In this document: one piece after another, positions 1 to 7,365 of the stretch
How positions within the stretch are numbered: position 1 is the first letter of the stretch
Layout: each line of letters begins with the position of its first letter
Assembly (NCBI GenBank): GCA_029263435.1
Contig: JAJCXL010000128.1
Location: 1-11,599, forward strand
DNA length: 11,599 bases
DNA from: Acidobacteriota bacterium
GTDB lineage: Bacteria > Acidobacteriota > Vicinamibacteria > Marinacidobacterales > SMYC01
Reading direction: 5' to 3'
Notes under the pieces: generated by a model
The model's database searches: none
What the model was told of the DNA's origin: nothing
What the model saw: only the letters and a program-made list of their open reading frames with translations
Program-made: the position numbers and the translations under genes

Positions 1-2
1 AT

Positions 3-1595
3 TTTTCGGAGTCGGCAACCCGGGTTGCCAGGTCCCGCTGGCGACGCATTGCGCTGCCATCGTTGCTAACGATCTTCATGAGCGGTGCAACGCAGGCACA
101 GGACAAGCCGAACATTCTCGTTCTCTGGGGCGATGATATCGGCACCTGGAACATCAGTCACAACAACCGAGGAATGATGGGGTATCGCACACCCAACATC
201 GACCGGGTCGCGTCTGAAGGCGTGGCCTTCACGGACTACTACGCACAACAGAGCTGCACCGCCGGTCGTGCGGCGTTCATCAGCGGATCGGTACCCGTGC
301 GCAGCGGCATGACCAAGGTCGGATTGCCAGGTGCCCAGGAAGGCTGGCAAGCCACCGATGTGACGATGGCAACCGTGCTCAAAGCCCAGGGTTATGCTAC
401 CGGTCAGTTCGGCAAGAACCACCAGGGGGATCGTGACGAGCATCTGCCCACGATGCACGGCTTCGACGAGTTCATGGGCTCGCTTTACCATTTGAACGCC
501 GAAGAAGAGCCGGAGAACGAGGACTACCCGGGTGACATGGTCCTTAGAAACGGCAAGACTTTCGCGGAACAGTATCGTCCTCGCGGAATTCTGCACACCT
601 GGGCCGATGGCAACGGTAGCCAGCGCATCGAGCCAATGGGTCCGCTAACGAAAAAACGCATGGAGACCGTCGACGACGAAACCTCCGACAGGGCGATCGA
701 GTTCATCAGGGAGCAGCAAGCCGCCGGCAAGCAATGGTTCGTCTGGTGGAACGGCACTCGCATGCACTTTCGAACCCATGTCAAAGAAGACTTACGTGGT
801 CAATCAGGTCAGGATGAATATTCCGATGGCATGGTCGAACACGACATGCACGTTGGCAAGTTCCTGGATCTGCTGGACGAGCTCGGTATTGCAGACACTA
901 CGGTCGTAATGTATTCGACGGATAACGGACCCCACTACAACACCTGGCCCGATGCCGGAACCACACCCTTTCGTAGTGAGAAGAACTCGAACTGGGAGGG
1001 CGCCTATCGCGTACCCGCCTTTGTCAGGTGGCCCGGTCAATGGCAATCCGGCGTCACCCTGAACGGCTTGGTCGCCCACGAAGACTGGCTGCCGACCTTC
1101 GCGGCTATCGCCGGAGACGCAGACGTCAAGCAACGACTACTCGATGGTACCGCGATCCACGGCCGCGAATATCGCAATCATCTCGACGGATATGACCTGA
1201 ACGCCTATTTGAGAGGCGACACCGACGAGTCACCGCGCCATGAGTTCTGGTATGTCAACGACGATGGGCAGGTCGTGGCCGCGCGTTGGGACGATTGGAA
1301 AGTCACGTTCATGGAGAATCGTGGCCAAAAATTCGGGGTGTGGCGGGAACCGTTCGTCGAGCTCAGGGTGCCTCTGCTTTTCAACCTGCGTCGCGATCCG
1401 TTCGAAAAAGCGCAACACAACTCGAACACCTATAACGATTGGTTCCTCGACCGGCCATTCGTACTGGTGCCGATTCAAACCCTGGCTGCAGAGTTCTTGC
1501 TGTCGATGAAAGACTATCCGCCTTCACAGAGTCCAGGCGCGTTCAATCTGAGCAAGATCGAGGAACAATTGAGGTCGGCCACCGGGAGTCACTAA
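3..1595 (+). CDS. Secreted arylsulfatase, 5'-truncated by the window edge
   Basis: This is a type I (formylglycine-dependent) sulfatase that hydrolyses sulfate esters; the natural substrate cannot be told. Counting from the TTG codon at 63, the conserved residues are D24-D25 (LWGDD, metal), C65 in CTAGR (to be oxidised to formylglycine) with R69, K118 and H120 (GKNHQGD), H235, D287-N288 (STDNG, metal) and K307, followed by EGAYRVP. The site reads CxAxR rather than the commoner CxPxR. The frame has no stop back to the left edge, and the residues before codon 63 (RSRWRR, then IALPSLLTIF, then ATQA before QDKPN) look like a Sec signal peptide. The true start is therefore probably just outside the window, and the internal TTG at 63 or ATG at 78 would cut the signal. 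Export to the periplasm or outside is inferred. The sulfatase-maturing enzyme is not in the window. Confidence 0.9.
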   Translation, partial: FSESATRVARSRWRRIALPSLLTIFMSGATQAQDKPNILVLWGDDIGTWNISHNNRGMMGYRTPNIDRVASEGVAFTDYYAQQSCTAGRAAFISGSVPVRSGMTKVGLPGAQEGWQATDVTMATVLKAQGYATGQFGKNHQGDRDEHLPTMHGFDEFMGSLYHLNAEEEPENEDYPGDMVLRNGKTFAEQYRPRGILHTWADGNGSQRIEPMGPLTKKRMETVDDETSDRAIEFIREQQAAGKQWFVWWNGTRMHFRTHVKEDLRGQSGQDEYSDGMVEHDMHVGKFLDLLDELGIADTTVVMYSTDNGPHYNTWPDAGTTPFRSEKNSNWEGAYRVPAFVRWPGQWQSGVTLNGLVAHEDWLPTFAAIAGDADVKQRLLDGTAIHGREYRNHLDGYDLNAYLRGDTDESPRHEFWYVNDDGQVVAARWDDWKVTFMENRGQKFGVWREPFVELRVPLLFNLRRDPFEKAQHNSNTYNDWFLDRPFVLVPIQTLAAEFLLSMKDYPPSQSPGAFNLSKIEEQLRSATGSH

Positions 1596-1640
1596 GGCCG
1601 GAACAACGAGCCACGAGGCCTAGCGATTCAACCCATCCGG

Positions 1641-1680
1641 GCCGCACATATCACGCTGATGTGTGCGGCTCTTCTTTTTT
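1641..1680 (+). terminator. Intrinsic terminator after the sulfatase gene
   Basis: GCCGCACA (1641-1648) pairs perfectly with TGTGCGGC (1662-1669). Five more inner pairs, one of them a T-G wobble, extend the stem to 13 bp with a CGC loop at 1654-1656. The T-rich tract CTTCTTTTTT (1671-1680) follows at once. This is a textbook Rho-independent terminator for the sulfatase transcript. It ends only 22 nt before the next start codon. Confidence 0.85.
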
Positions 1681-1702
1681 CTTCGGCCTGGAGTAACCAC
1701 GC

Positions 1703-3430
1703 ATGTTATCGACACTGACCGATGGGATCGCGCCAAGACCCTTATTGCTCTTGATCTTCTTGTCCATGGCCGGTGCCCACGCATCCGCTGCACCGAAATT
1801 GATTTTGCAGGTTACGGTGGACCAGCTCCGCGGAGACCTGCCAACGCGCTATTACGATCGCCTCGGCGAGGGCGGTTTCCGTTACCTGTGGGAGTCCGGC
1901 ATCGTTTATCGAGACGCGCATCATGCACACGCGAACACGGAAACCATCGTGGGTCACACGACGCTCGCGACAGGCGCGCACCCGTCGAGTCATGGCATGG
2001 TCGGAAATCTGTGGTTTGATCGCGAGACCGGCTTTACGACCTATAACGTCGAGGATCCTAGCTATCGCCTATTGACACAGGGTGCATCGGTCGACGCAAG
2101 CACCGAGATCGATCCGACCCAGCGCGCCGCGCGCAGTGAAGGCCGATCACCGAGAGCGATACTCGTCACGACGTTTTCGGATGAGCTGCGAGCCAGCACG
2201 GGCGGCGAGGCGAAAGTTATCGGCGTTTCAGTCAAGGATCGCGGCGCCATTTCGATGGCTGGACATTCCGGCACGGCCTTTTGGTTCTCAAAGGCCAGCG
2301 GCGAGTTCGTCACTAGCACTTACTATCTCGACAAATATCCTGGCTGGGTCGACGCATTCAATCAGGCGAAGCCAGCGCAGCAATTCGCAAAGACGTCGTG
2401 GCAGTTGCTGCATGAAGAGGACGGCTACTTGTTCGGTGATTCCGACGATCGCGAGTGGGAAACGGACGTCGGTGGCTTCGGACGCACCTTCCCCCACGCG
2501 TTCGGCGACGGCACTAGCCCGTACTTTACGACCTGGTTGACATTGAGCCCGCCCGGTGACCGACTCGTTCTCGATTTCGCGAAGCTGGCACTCGTCGAAG
2601 AAGAGTTGGGACAGGATCAGGTGACGGATTACCTGAGTGTCAGCTTCTCCTCCACGGACTACGTGGGCCACGTTTTCGGCCCGTCGAGCCTGGAGGCCGA
2701 GGATAATATTCTGCGCCTGGATCGAGCCCTCGCCGAGTTGTTCGCTTTCGTAGATGAGCGAGTGGGACTCGACAACACACTGATCGTGCTATCGGCCGAT
2801 CACGGAGGTCCGGACACACCGGGCTACCTGAAAGGGCTTCGTATCCCGGCGGGCTATGTCCAGCCGGACAACTGGGACAAGGACGCGGCAATCACGCGAA
2901 TCAAACAACGATTCGATATCGACGGCGACCTGATCGCTGCCTACGATCATCCATATGTGTACTTCAGCGACGACGTCAAGAACGACCTCGATATCGACCA
3001 GGAAGCACTCGAGGCCGCGGTGGTCGCGGAGCTGTCGAAGTTCCAAGGCATATCGCTCGCGGTTTCGAGCTCCGCGCTCGATCACGGCAATCTTCCCGAC
3101 ACGTCGTTGTACCGCGCAGTGATCAACAACTTCAATTCGAAGCGTTCCGGTGAGGTGTTCATCGTCTTCGAGCCGAACTGGTTCATCAACGATATGGAAG
3201 GCCTCACCGTGGCATCGACTCACGGCTCCCCCTGGAGCTACGACACATATGTGCCCCTCGTCTTTGCCGGCGCGGGTCTTGCGCCGCGGACGGTCGACCG
3301 GAGGGTGCAAACCGTCGACGTCGCGGTAACCTTATCCGCATATATGGGTATCAAGCCGCCATCTGGCGCAAACGGCGAACCGCTCACTGAGGTTCTGGCG
3401 AAACAAGCGGTGGAGACTCGCGAGCCGTAG
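1703..3430 (+). CDS. Secreted PafA-like alkaline phosphatase (alkaline phosphatase superfamily, Thr nucleophile)
   Basis: A 575-residue phosphomonoesterase of the type I phosphodiesterase/nucleotide pyrophosphatase fold, closest in motif pattern to PafA, the calcium-insensitive phosphatase of Elizabethkingia. A Sec signal peptide is visible (hydrophobic PLLLLIFLSMAG, then AHASA before APK, residues 13-30). Active-site candidates are D40 (VDQLRGD), nucleophile T81 (ETIVGH), N102 (VGNLWFD), K178 and R180 (VKDRGAIS), D319 and H323 (STDYVGH), D366 and H367 (ADHGG) and H507 (STHGSPW). The K-x-R pair plus Asn is what separates PafA-type phosphomonoesterases from diesterase relatives, so a monoesterase is favoured. 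The ATG at 1703 is supported by GGAG at 1690-1693, nine bases upstream. The gene follows the sulfatase in the same direction but behind a terminator. Substrate range is not decidable from sequence. Confidence 0.88.
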   Translation: MLSTLTDGIAPRPLLLLIFLSMAGAHASAAPKLILQVTVDQLRGDLPTRYYDRLGEGGFRYLWESGIVYRDAHHAHANTETIVGHTTLATGAHPSSHGMVGNLWFDRETGFTTYNVEDPSYRLLTQGASVDASTEIDPTQRAARSEGRSPRAILVTTFSDELRASTGGEAKVIGVSVKDRGAISMAGHSGTAFWFSKASGEFVTSTYYLDKYPGWVDAFNQAKPAQQFAKTSWQLLHEEDGYLFGDSDDREWETDVGGFGRTFPHAFGDGTSPYFTTWLTLSPPGDRLVLDFAKLALVEEELGQDQVTDYLSVSFSSTDYVGHVFGPSSLEAEDNILRLDRALAELFAFVDERVGLDNTLIVLSADHGGPDTPGYLKGLRIPAGYVQPDNWDKDAAITRIKQRFDIDGDLIAAYDHPYVYFSDDVKNDLDIDQEALEAAVVAELSKFQGISLAVSSSALDHGNLPDTSLYRAVINNFNSKRSGEVFIVFEPNWFINDMEGLTVASTHGSPWSYDTYVPLVFAGAGLAPRTVDRRVQTVDVAVTLSAYMGIKPPSGANGEPLTEVLAKQAVETREP

Positions 3431-3432
3431 CG

Positions 3433-4014
3433 CTAAACCAACTTCGCGCAGGGCTCGTATCTGAAGCAGCTGACCACGTGGTCGTTGACCATGCCCACCG
3501 CCTGCATGTGCGCATAGATGATGGTGCTGCCGACGAAGTTGAAGCCCCGTTTCTTGAGATCACGGCTAAAAACGTCAGACTCCTTGGTCGTGGCGGGCAC
3601 GTCCTTCATTCGACGGCGGCGATAGACACGGGGCTTGCCGCCGACGAAGGCCCAGGCATAGGCGTCGAACGAGCCGAACTCTTTTTGCACCTCCAAGAAC
3701 GCACGAGCGTTTCGCACGGCGCTTTGGACTTTGAGCTTGTTGCGGACGATACCGGGATTTTCGAGAAGCTTTTGGATTTTTTGCTCCGAGAATCGAGCGA
3801 CCTTCACGGGATCGAAATCCGCGAACGCCTTGCGATAGGCCTCACGCTTGTTCAAGATCGTGGCCCACGACAATCCCGCTTGCGCCCCTTCGAGGACGAG
3901 AAACTCGAAGTGGGTGCGCTCGTCGTGCACCGGCACTCCCCATTCCTCATCGTGATAACGGATATAGAGGTCGTTTCCTTGCTCGCACCACCCGCATCGG
4001 TTCTGGGTCGCCAC
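3433..4014 (-). CDS. tag: DNA-3-methyladenine glycosylase I
   Basis: Base-excision repair enzyme that removes 3-methyladenine from alkylated DNA in the cytoplasm. The 193-residue product aligns end to end with E. coli Tag (187 aa). Shared features are the N-terminal RCGWC and YHDEEWGVP motifs, LEGAQAGLSW with the base-pocket Glu and Trp, LKKRGFNFVGST, and the C-terminal VNDHVVSC. The N-terminal Cys and His together with the final H-x3-C supply the Tag zinc ligands. The frame stays open a further 48 codons into egtB (to 4158), but family alignment begins right at the GTG at 4014. A GAGG about ten bases upstream lies inside the last egtB codons. The gene starts 5 nt after the egtB stop, so the two are probably cotranscribed and coupled. 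Its 3' end faces the PafA-like gene across 2 nt. Confidence 0.92.
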   Translation of the reverse strand: MATQNRCGWCEQGNDLYIRYHDEEWGVPVHDERTHFEFLVLEGAQAGLSWATILNKREAYRKAFADFDPVKVARFSEQKIQKLLENPGIVRNKLKVQSAVRNARAFLEVQKEFGSFDAYAWAFVGGKPRVYRRRRMKDVPATTKESDVFSRDLKKRGFNFVGSTIIYAHMQAVGMVNDHVVSCFRYEPCAKLV

Positions 4015-4019
4015 GACTT

Positions 4020-5294
4020 TTACGCCTCGACGTCTCTTGCGAGGCGCAATCCCATGAACTGCCACCGGGACTGAGGGTAGAAGAAGTTCCGATAGCTCTC
4101 CCGAATATGCTCTTGGGGAGTCACGAACGACCCTCCGCGCAACACCATTTGATTGCACATGAACTTGCCGTTGTACTCACCGAGTGCGCCTTCGTTGACA
4201 CGGTAGCCCGGGTACGGCAAGTACGCGCTCGCGGTCCACTCCCACACGTCCCCGAAGAGTTGCACCGGTCCGTCGCTGCTCGCGGCTGCCGGGCTCGGAG
4301 CCCAGGTCTCGGACTCTTGCAAATTGCCTTCGACGGCTACGTTGGAAGCAGCGACTTCCCACTCGAACTCGGTCGGAAGTCTCGCCCCTGCCCACCTGGC
4401 GAAGGCCTCCGCCTCGTAGTAGCTGACGTGTACCACCGGCGCGCTCGGCTCGACCGGCTGCTCACCGTGGAGACCCATGCGCCACCAGGTCGCCTGTCGC
4501 CGTTCCCAATACATGGGCGCCTCCCAGCCGTCTTGCTGTAGCTGGGCCCAGCCGTCGGCGAGCCACAATGTCGGGCGTTGATATCCGCCGTCGGCAATGA
4601 ACTCCATGTATTCACCCGCGGTCACGGTTCGTGATGCCAGCTCGAACGGATGCACGAACTGTCGGTGTCGAGGGTACTCGTTATCGAACCCGAAACCGTC
4701 ACCCTCGTAGCCGATGCGGCAAACGCCGCCCTCGTAGCGATGCCAATCGAGCGCCGGCACTGTGCTCGCCGGAGGAGAAGGACTTTCGCTATAGGCCGGC
4801 TTGAGCGGATTGCTCCAATAGACGTGCAAGATGTCGGTCATCATGAGCTCTTGATGCTGCTGTTCATGATGGAGCCCCACGCGCAAGATCGGAGCGAGGG
4901 TCGCGAGCGTTTGTTCAGGGACACTCCGTAGATAGAGCTCGATCGCATCGTCGACGGAGTGGCGATAGTCCATCACCTCGACGAGGGACGGTCGAGTCAA
5001 AAAACCCCTTTGCGACCGCGGATGCTTCTCGCCGACGGTGTTGTAATAGGAGTTGAACAACACCTTGAACTCTTCGCGAGATGAGCGGTACGACTCGTCT
5101 CGGCGGAGGATGAACGTCTCGAAAAACCAGCTGACGTGAGCCAAGTGCCATTTCGCCGGACTGACGTCGTCCATGGATTGAACTTGAGCGTCTTCCGCTG
5201 TGATGGGCCGCGCGAGCCCCTCGGTACGAGACCGCACCCGGCGATAATCTTCGATCAGCGATTCTCGCGATAAGGACGTCGTCGTTAGTGTCAA
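4020..5294 (-). CDS. egtB: Ergothioneine biosynthesis sulfoxide synthase EgtB
   Basis: Non-heme iron, oxygen-dependent enzyme that joins a cysteine-type thiol to N-alpha-trimethylhistidine. Numbering from the TTG at 5294: an N-terminal DinB-like domain (about 1-160) supplies the probable three-His iron site, H53 (WHLAH) plus H143 and H147 (HHEQQHQE). A C-terminal FGE-sulfatase-fold domain (about 185-424) carries LPTEFEWEVAA, GDVWEWTAS and VLRGGSF. Y83-Y84 (LFNSYYN) resemble the Tyr pair of the Chloracidobacterium EgtB that uses free cysteine. The start choice rests on GGGGAGGAG (5307-5299) six bases before the TTG; the in-frame GTG at 5309 lies at the edge of that ribosome binding site and has none of its own. 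Its usual partner EgtD (histidine methyltransferase) is not in the window. It leads a unit with tag and has its own promoter. The FGE-like domain lacks the C-terminal cysteine pair of sulfatase-maturing FGE, so it should not activate the nearby sulfatase. Confidence 0.9.
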   Translation of the reverse strand: MTLTTTSLSRESLIEDYRRVRSRTEGLARPITAEDAQVQSMDDVSPAKWHLAHVSWFFETFILRRDESYRSSREEFKVLFNSYYNTVGEKHPRSQRGFLTRPSLVEVMDYRHSVDDAIELYLRSVPEQTLATLAPILRVGLHHEQQHQELMMTDILHVYWSNPLKPAYSESPSPPASTVPALDWHRYEGGVCRIGYEGDGFGFDNEYPRHRQFVHPFELASRTVTAGEYMEFIADGGYQRPTLWLADGWAQLQQDGWEAPMYWERRQATWWRMGLHGEQPVEPSAPVVHVSYYEAEAFARWAGARLPTEFEWEVAASNVAVEGNLQESETWAPSPAAASSDGPVQLFGDVWEWTASAYLPYPGYRVNEGALGEYNGKFMCNQMVLRGGSFVTPQEHIRESYRNFFYPQSRWQFMGLRLARDVEA

Positions 5295-5298
5295 AGCA

Positions 5299-5307
5299 CT
5301 CCTCCCC
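5299..5307 (-). promoter_or_regulatory. Strong ribosome binding site that decides the egtB start
   Basis: On the minus strand this reads GGGGAGGAG, with GGAGG ending six bases before the TTG at 5294. It is one of the strongest Shine-Dalgarno sequences in the window and argues for TTG over the GTG at 5309. Confidence 0.7.
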
Positions 5308-5310
5308 ACC

Positions 5311-5336
5311 CGGGCAGCTGCACTGATGCCTGCCCG
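5311..5336 (-). other. Hairpin in the predicted egtB 5' leader
   Basis: CGGGCAG (5311-5317) pairs perfectly with CTGCCCG (5330-5336), and an inner GCA/TGC pair leaves a four-base CTGA loop and a two-base bulge. On the minus-strand transcript the stem ends three bases before the Shine-Dalgarno. There is no U-tract after it in either direction, so it is not a terminator. A role in mRNA stability or ribosome access is only a guess. Confidence 0.4.
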
Positions 5337-5364
5337 AAAAGTGTGTTGGTCCGATTAAGACGGG

Positions 5365-5393
5365 ACCTTAGGGTGGGAGCTTCGGGCTGTCAA
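5365..5393 (-). promoter_or_regulatory. Predicted sigma70-type promoter for egtB-tag
   Basis: Minus-strand TTGACA (5393-5388, exact consensus), a 17-bp spacer, then TAAGGT (5370-5365, matching T1, A2 and T6 of TATAAT). It begins two bases after the leuD stop. Transcription would start near 5358, giving a leader of about 64 nt. This would uncouple egtB-tag from the leu operon. Confidence 0.6.
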
Positions 5394-5394
5394 G

Positions 5395-5958
5395 TCACCG
5401 GTGTGACTCGAACTCCGCGATGGCGTCATCTTCTCGAAGGATGAAATCGAGCTGATCGATCCCTTCGAGCAAACAGTGTCTGGCGAACCCTTCCACCGGA
5501 AATCTACCCGAGTGGCCATCCGGAAGCGTGAGCGTCTGTGTCTTCAAGTCGATCACGACCTCATCGTTGCCCGCGCTCGCGGCTGCCACGATCTTCGTGT
5601 ACGTCTCTTCGTCGACCTCGACGGGGAGAAGACCGTTCTTGACCGCGTTGTTGGTGAAGATATCCGCGATGGAAGTGCTCACGACCGCTCGGAACCCAAA
5701 ATCGACCAGCGCCCACGGAGCGTGCTCGCGCGACGAGCCGCAGGCGAAGTTGTTACCCGCGACGAGGATCTGAGCACCCTTGGTCTCGGGCCGATTCAAG
5801 ACGAAGCTCGGGTCCTTGCGCCAGTCGGCGAACAGATGCTCGCCGAGGCCTTCTCTCGTCGTGGTGGTCAAGAAACGCGCAGGAATGATCTGATCGGTGT
5901 CGACGTTATCGTTCGGCAGGACGACGACGCGCGAAGTGAGAGTGACGAGGGGTTTCAT
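5395..5958 (-). CDS. leuD: 3-isopropylmalate dehydratase small subunit
   Basis: Small (swivel-domain) subunit of isopropylmalate isomerase, which with LeuC converts 2- to 3-isopropylmalate in leucine synthesis. The 187-residue product carries the family signatures NVDTDQIIPARFL near the N-terminus, GNNFACGSSREHAPWAL in the middle (aconitase-superfamily SSREHA) and GFARHCLLEGIDQLDFIL at the C-terminus. The length is normal for a bacterial LeuD. The ATG lies 4 nt after the leuC stop with no clear Shine-Dalgarno of its own, so translation probably depends on coupling to leuC. It is the last gene of the leuACD group. Confidence 0.95.
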   Translation of the reverse strand: MKPLVTLTSRVVVLPNDNVDTDQIIPARFLTTTTREGLGEHLFADWRKDPSFVLNRPETKGAQILVAGNNFACGSSREHAPWALVDFGFRAVVSTSIADIFTNNAVKNGLLPVEVDEETYTKIVAAASAGNDEVVIDLKTQTLTLPDGHSGRFPVEGFARHCLLEGIDQLDFILREDDAIAEFESHR

Positions 5959-5962
5959 GCGG

Positions 5963-7357
5963 CTACATCAACGAGCGAACGTCCGAGATTTTTCCCGATA
6001 CGGCGCAGGCTGCCGCGGTGAGCGGACTCGCCAAAACGGTCCTGCTGCCTTTTCCTTGCCGTCCTTCGAAGTTTCGATTGCTCGTGCTGACGGCGAGCTG
6101 GCCAGAGGCCACTGCGTCTCCGTTCATGCCAATACACATCGAGCACCCCGGCTCTCGCCACTCCGCTCCCGCGTCGAGGAAGACCCGATCGAGTCCTTCC
6201 GCCAAGGCCAGTCGCTTGACTTCCTGCGAGCCGGGAACGACGAGCACCCGCACGCCGTCAGCGACCTTTCGCCCCTTCAGAACAGAGGCGGCCTGACGCA
6301 GATCGTCGAGGCGCGCATTCGTGCAGCTGCCGATGAACACGACGTCCACGGCCTTTCCGACCATGGCATCTCCTTCGGACATCTCCATATATTGGAGGGC
6401 CTGTCGCTCGGAGCCGCCGCTCATCGGGATCGACTCGGAGATGCCGATGGCCATACCAGGGTTCGTACCGTAGGTCACCATCGGCTCGATGCGGGAGGCG
6501 TCGATCGAGACGGACTCGTCATAGGACGCGCCGTCATCCGTTCGAAGTGTTCGCCACTCGGACACCGCACGCTCCCACGCATCCCCCTTCGGGGCATGGT
6601 CTCGATTCTCGAGATAATTGAAGGTCGTTTCGTCCGGAGCGATGAGACCCGCGCGGGCACCGGCTTCGATCGACATGTTGCAAACCGTCATTCGCTCATC
6701 CATCGACAGCGATGCGATGCACTCGCCGGTGTACTCGATGACGTGCCCGGTGCCGCCGTCGACACCAATCTGGCGGATGATGGCCAGAATCAAATCTTTG
6801 GCGCTCACACCCAAGCCCAGCGTTTTGTCGATGCGCACTTCGAGCGTCTTCGGCTTTCGCTGCAGTAGACATTGCGTCGCCATCACGTGACCGACTTCGG
6901 TCGTCCCGATACCGAATGCCCAAGCTCCAAACGCGCCGTGGGTGCTCGTATGGGAATCTCCACACACGATGGTCTTGCCCGGATGGGTCAAGCCGAGCTC
7001 CGGCCCGATGACGTGAACGATGCCTTGCCCCGGCTCCCCCATTTCGTAGAGCCGGACGCCGTAGGCCTCACAGTTACGCTTCAGCGCGTCCACCTGAAGA
7101 CGGGTTTGCTCGTCAGCGTAGCGCGGCTCGCCGGCATCGAAGAGGGTCGGGATCGAATGATCCATCGTCGCCACGGTCAGGTCGGGCCGACGCAGCTTCA
7201 ACCCGCGGCGCCGGAGCTCATCGAATGCCTGCGGCGATGTCACCTCGTGGACGAGATGCAGATCGATATAGACGACGGCCGGATGATGCTCACTCTCCGG
7301 ACGAACGACGTGTCCATCCCACAGCTTGTCGAAAAGAGTACGCGGCGTGCGGTTCAT
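5963..7357 (-). CDS. leuC: 3-isopropylmalate dehydratase large subunit
   Basis: Catalytic [4Fe-4S] subunit of isopropylmalate isomerase, the second step of leucine biosynthesis. The 464-residue length matches E. coli LeuC. Cluster ligands are C345 (FIGSCTNARL), C405 and C408 (CSMCIG), two residues short of the E. coli positions. VCGDSHTSTHGAFGAWAFGIGT (130s-150s) is the usual aconitase-family segment. The ATG is 8 nt after the leuA stop. A GGAG is present but only one base before the ATG, too close to be a normal ribosome binding site, so coupling to leuA translation is likely. A 323-codon open frame on the opposite strand is a shadow of this gene. Confidence 0.96.
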   Translation of the reverse strand: MNRTPRTLFDKLWDGHVVRPESEHHPAVVYIDLHLVHEVTSPQAFDELRRRGLKLRRPDLTVATMDHSIPTLFDAGEPRYADEQTRLQVDALKRNCEAYGVRLYEMGEPGQGIVHVIGPELGLTHPGKTIVCGDSHTSTHGAFGAWAFGIGTTEVGHVMATQCLLQRKPKTLEVRIDKTLGLGVSAKDLILAIIRQIGVDGGTGHVIEYTGECIASLSMDERMTVCNMSIEAGARAGLIAPDETTFNYLENRDHAPKGDAWERAVSEWRTLRTDDGASYDESVSIDASRIEPMVTYGTNPGMAIGISESIPMSGGSERQALQYMEMSEGDAMVGKAVDVVFIGSCTNARLDDLRQAASVLKGRKVADGVRVLVVPGSQEVKRLALAEGLDRVFLDAGAEWREPGCSMCIGMNGDAVASGQLAVSTSNRNFEGRQGKGSRTVLASPLTAAACAVSGKISDVRSLM

Positions 7358-7365
7358 GCTCCGAG

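Noticed and set aside
66..596. 176-codon minus-strand frame opposite the sulfatase
   Set aside because: The sulfatase frame carries all expected catalytic residues; the antisense product has no recognisable motif.
4015..4158. 48-codon N-terminal extension of tag overlapping egtB
   Set aside because: Tag family alignment begins at the GTG at 4014. The extension is out-of-frame egtB sequence with no conserved motif.
4020..4750. EgtB C-terminal domain as the sulfatase-maturing enzyme
   Set aside because: It has the FGE fold but no cysteine pair in the VLRGGSF region, and the N-terminal DinB domain with three His marks it as EgtB.
5295..5309. GTG at 5309 as the egtB start
   Set aside because: It overlaps the edge of the GGGGAGGAG ribosome binding site and has none of its own, while TTG at 5294 is ideally spaced. 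It adds only five residues, so it cannot be fully excluded.
5311..5336. Terminator for leuD or the opposite strand
   Set aside because: The stem is good, but neither strand has a T-tract after it (AAAA follows on +, GGTGGGG on -).
5897..6868. 323-codon open frame on the + strand opposite leuC and leuD
   Set aside because: Antisense shadow of leuC, whose cluster cysteines and length are all as expected. The product looks unlike any known protein.
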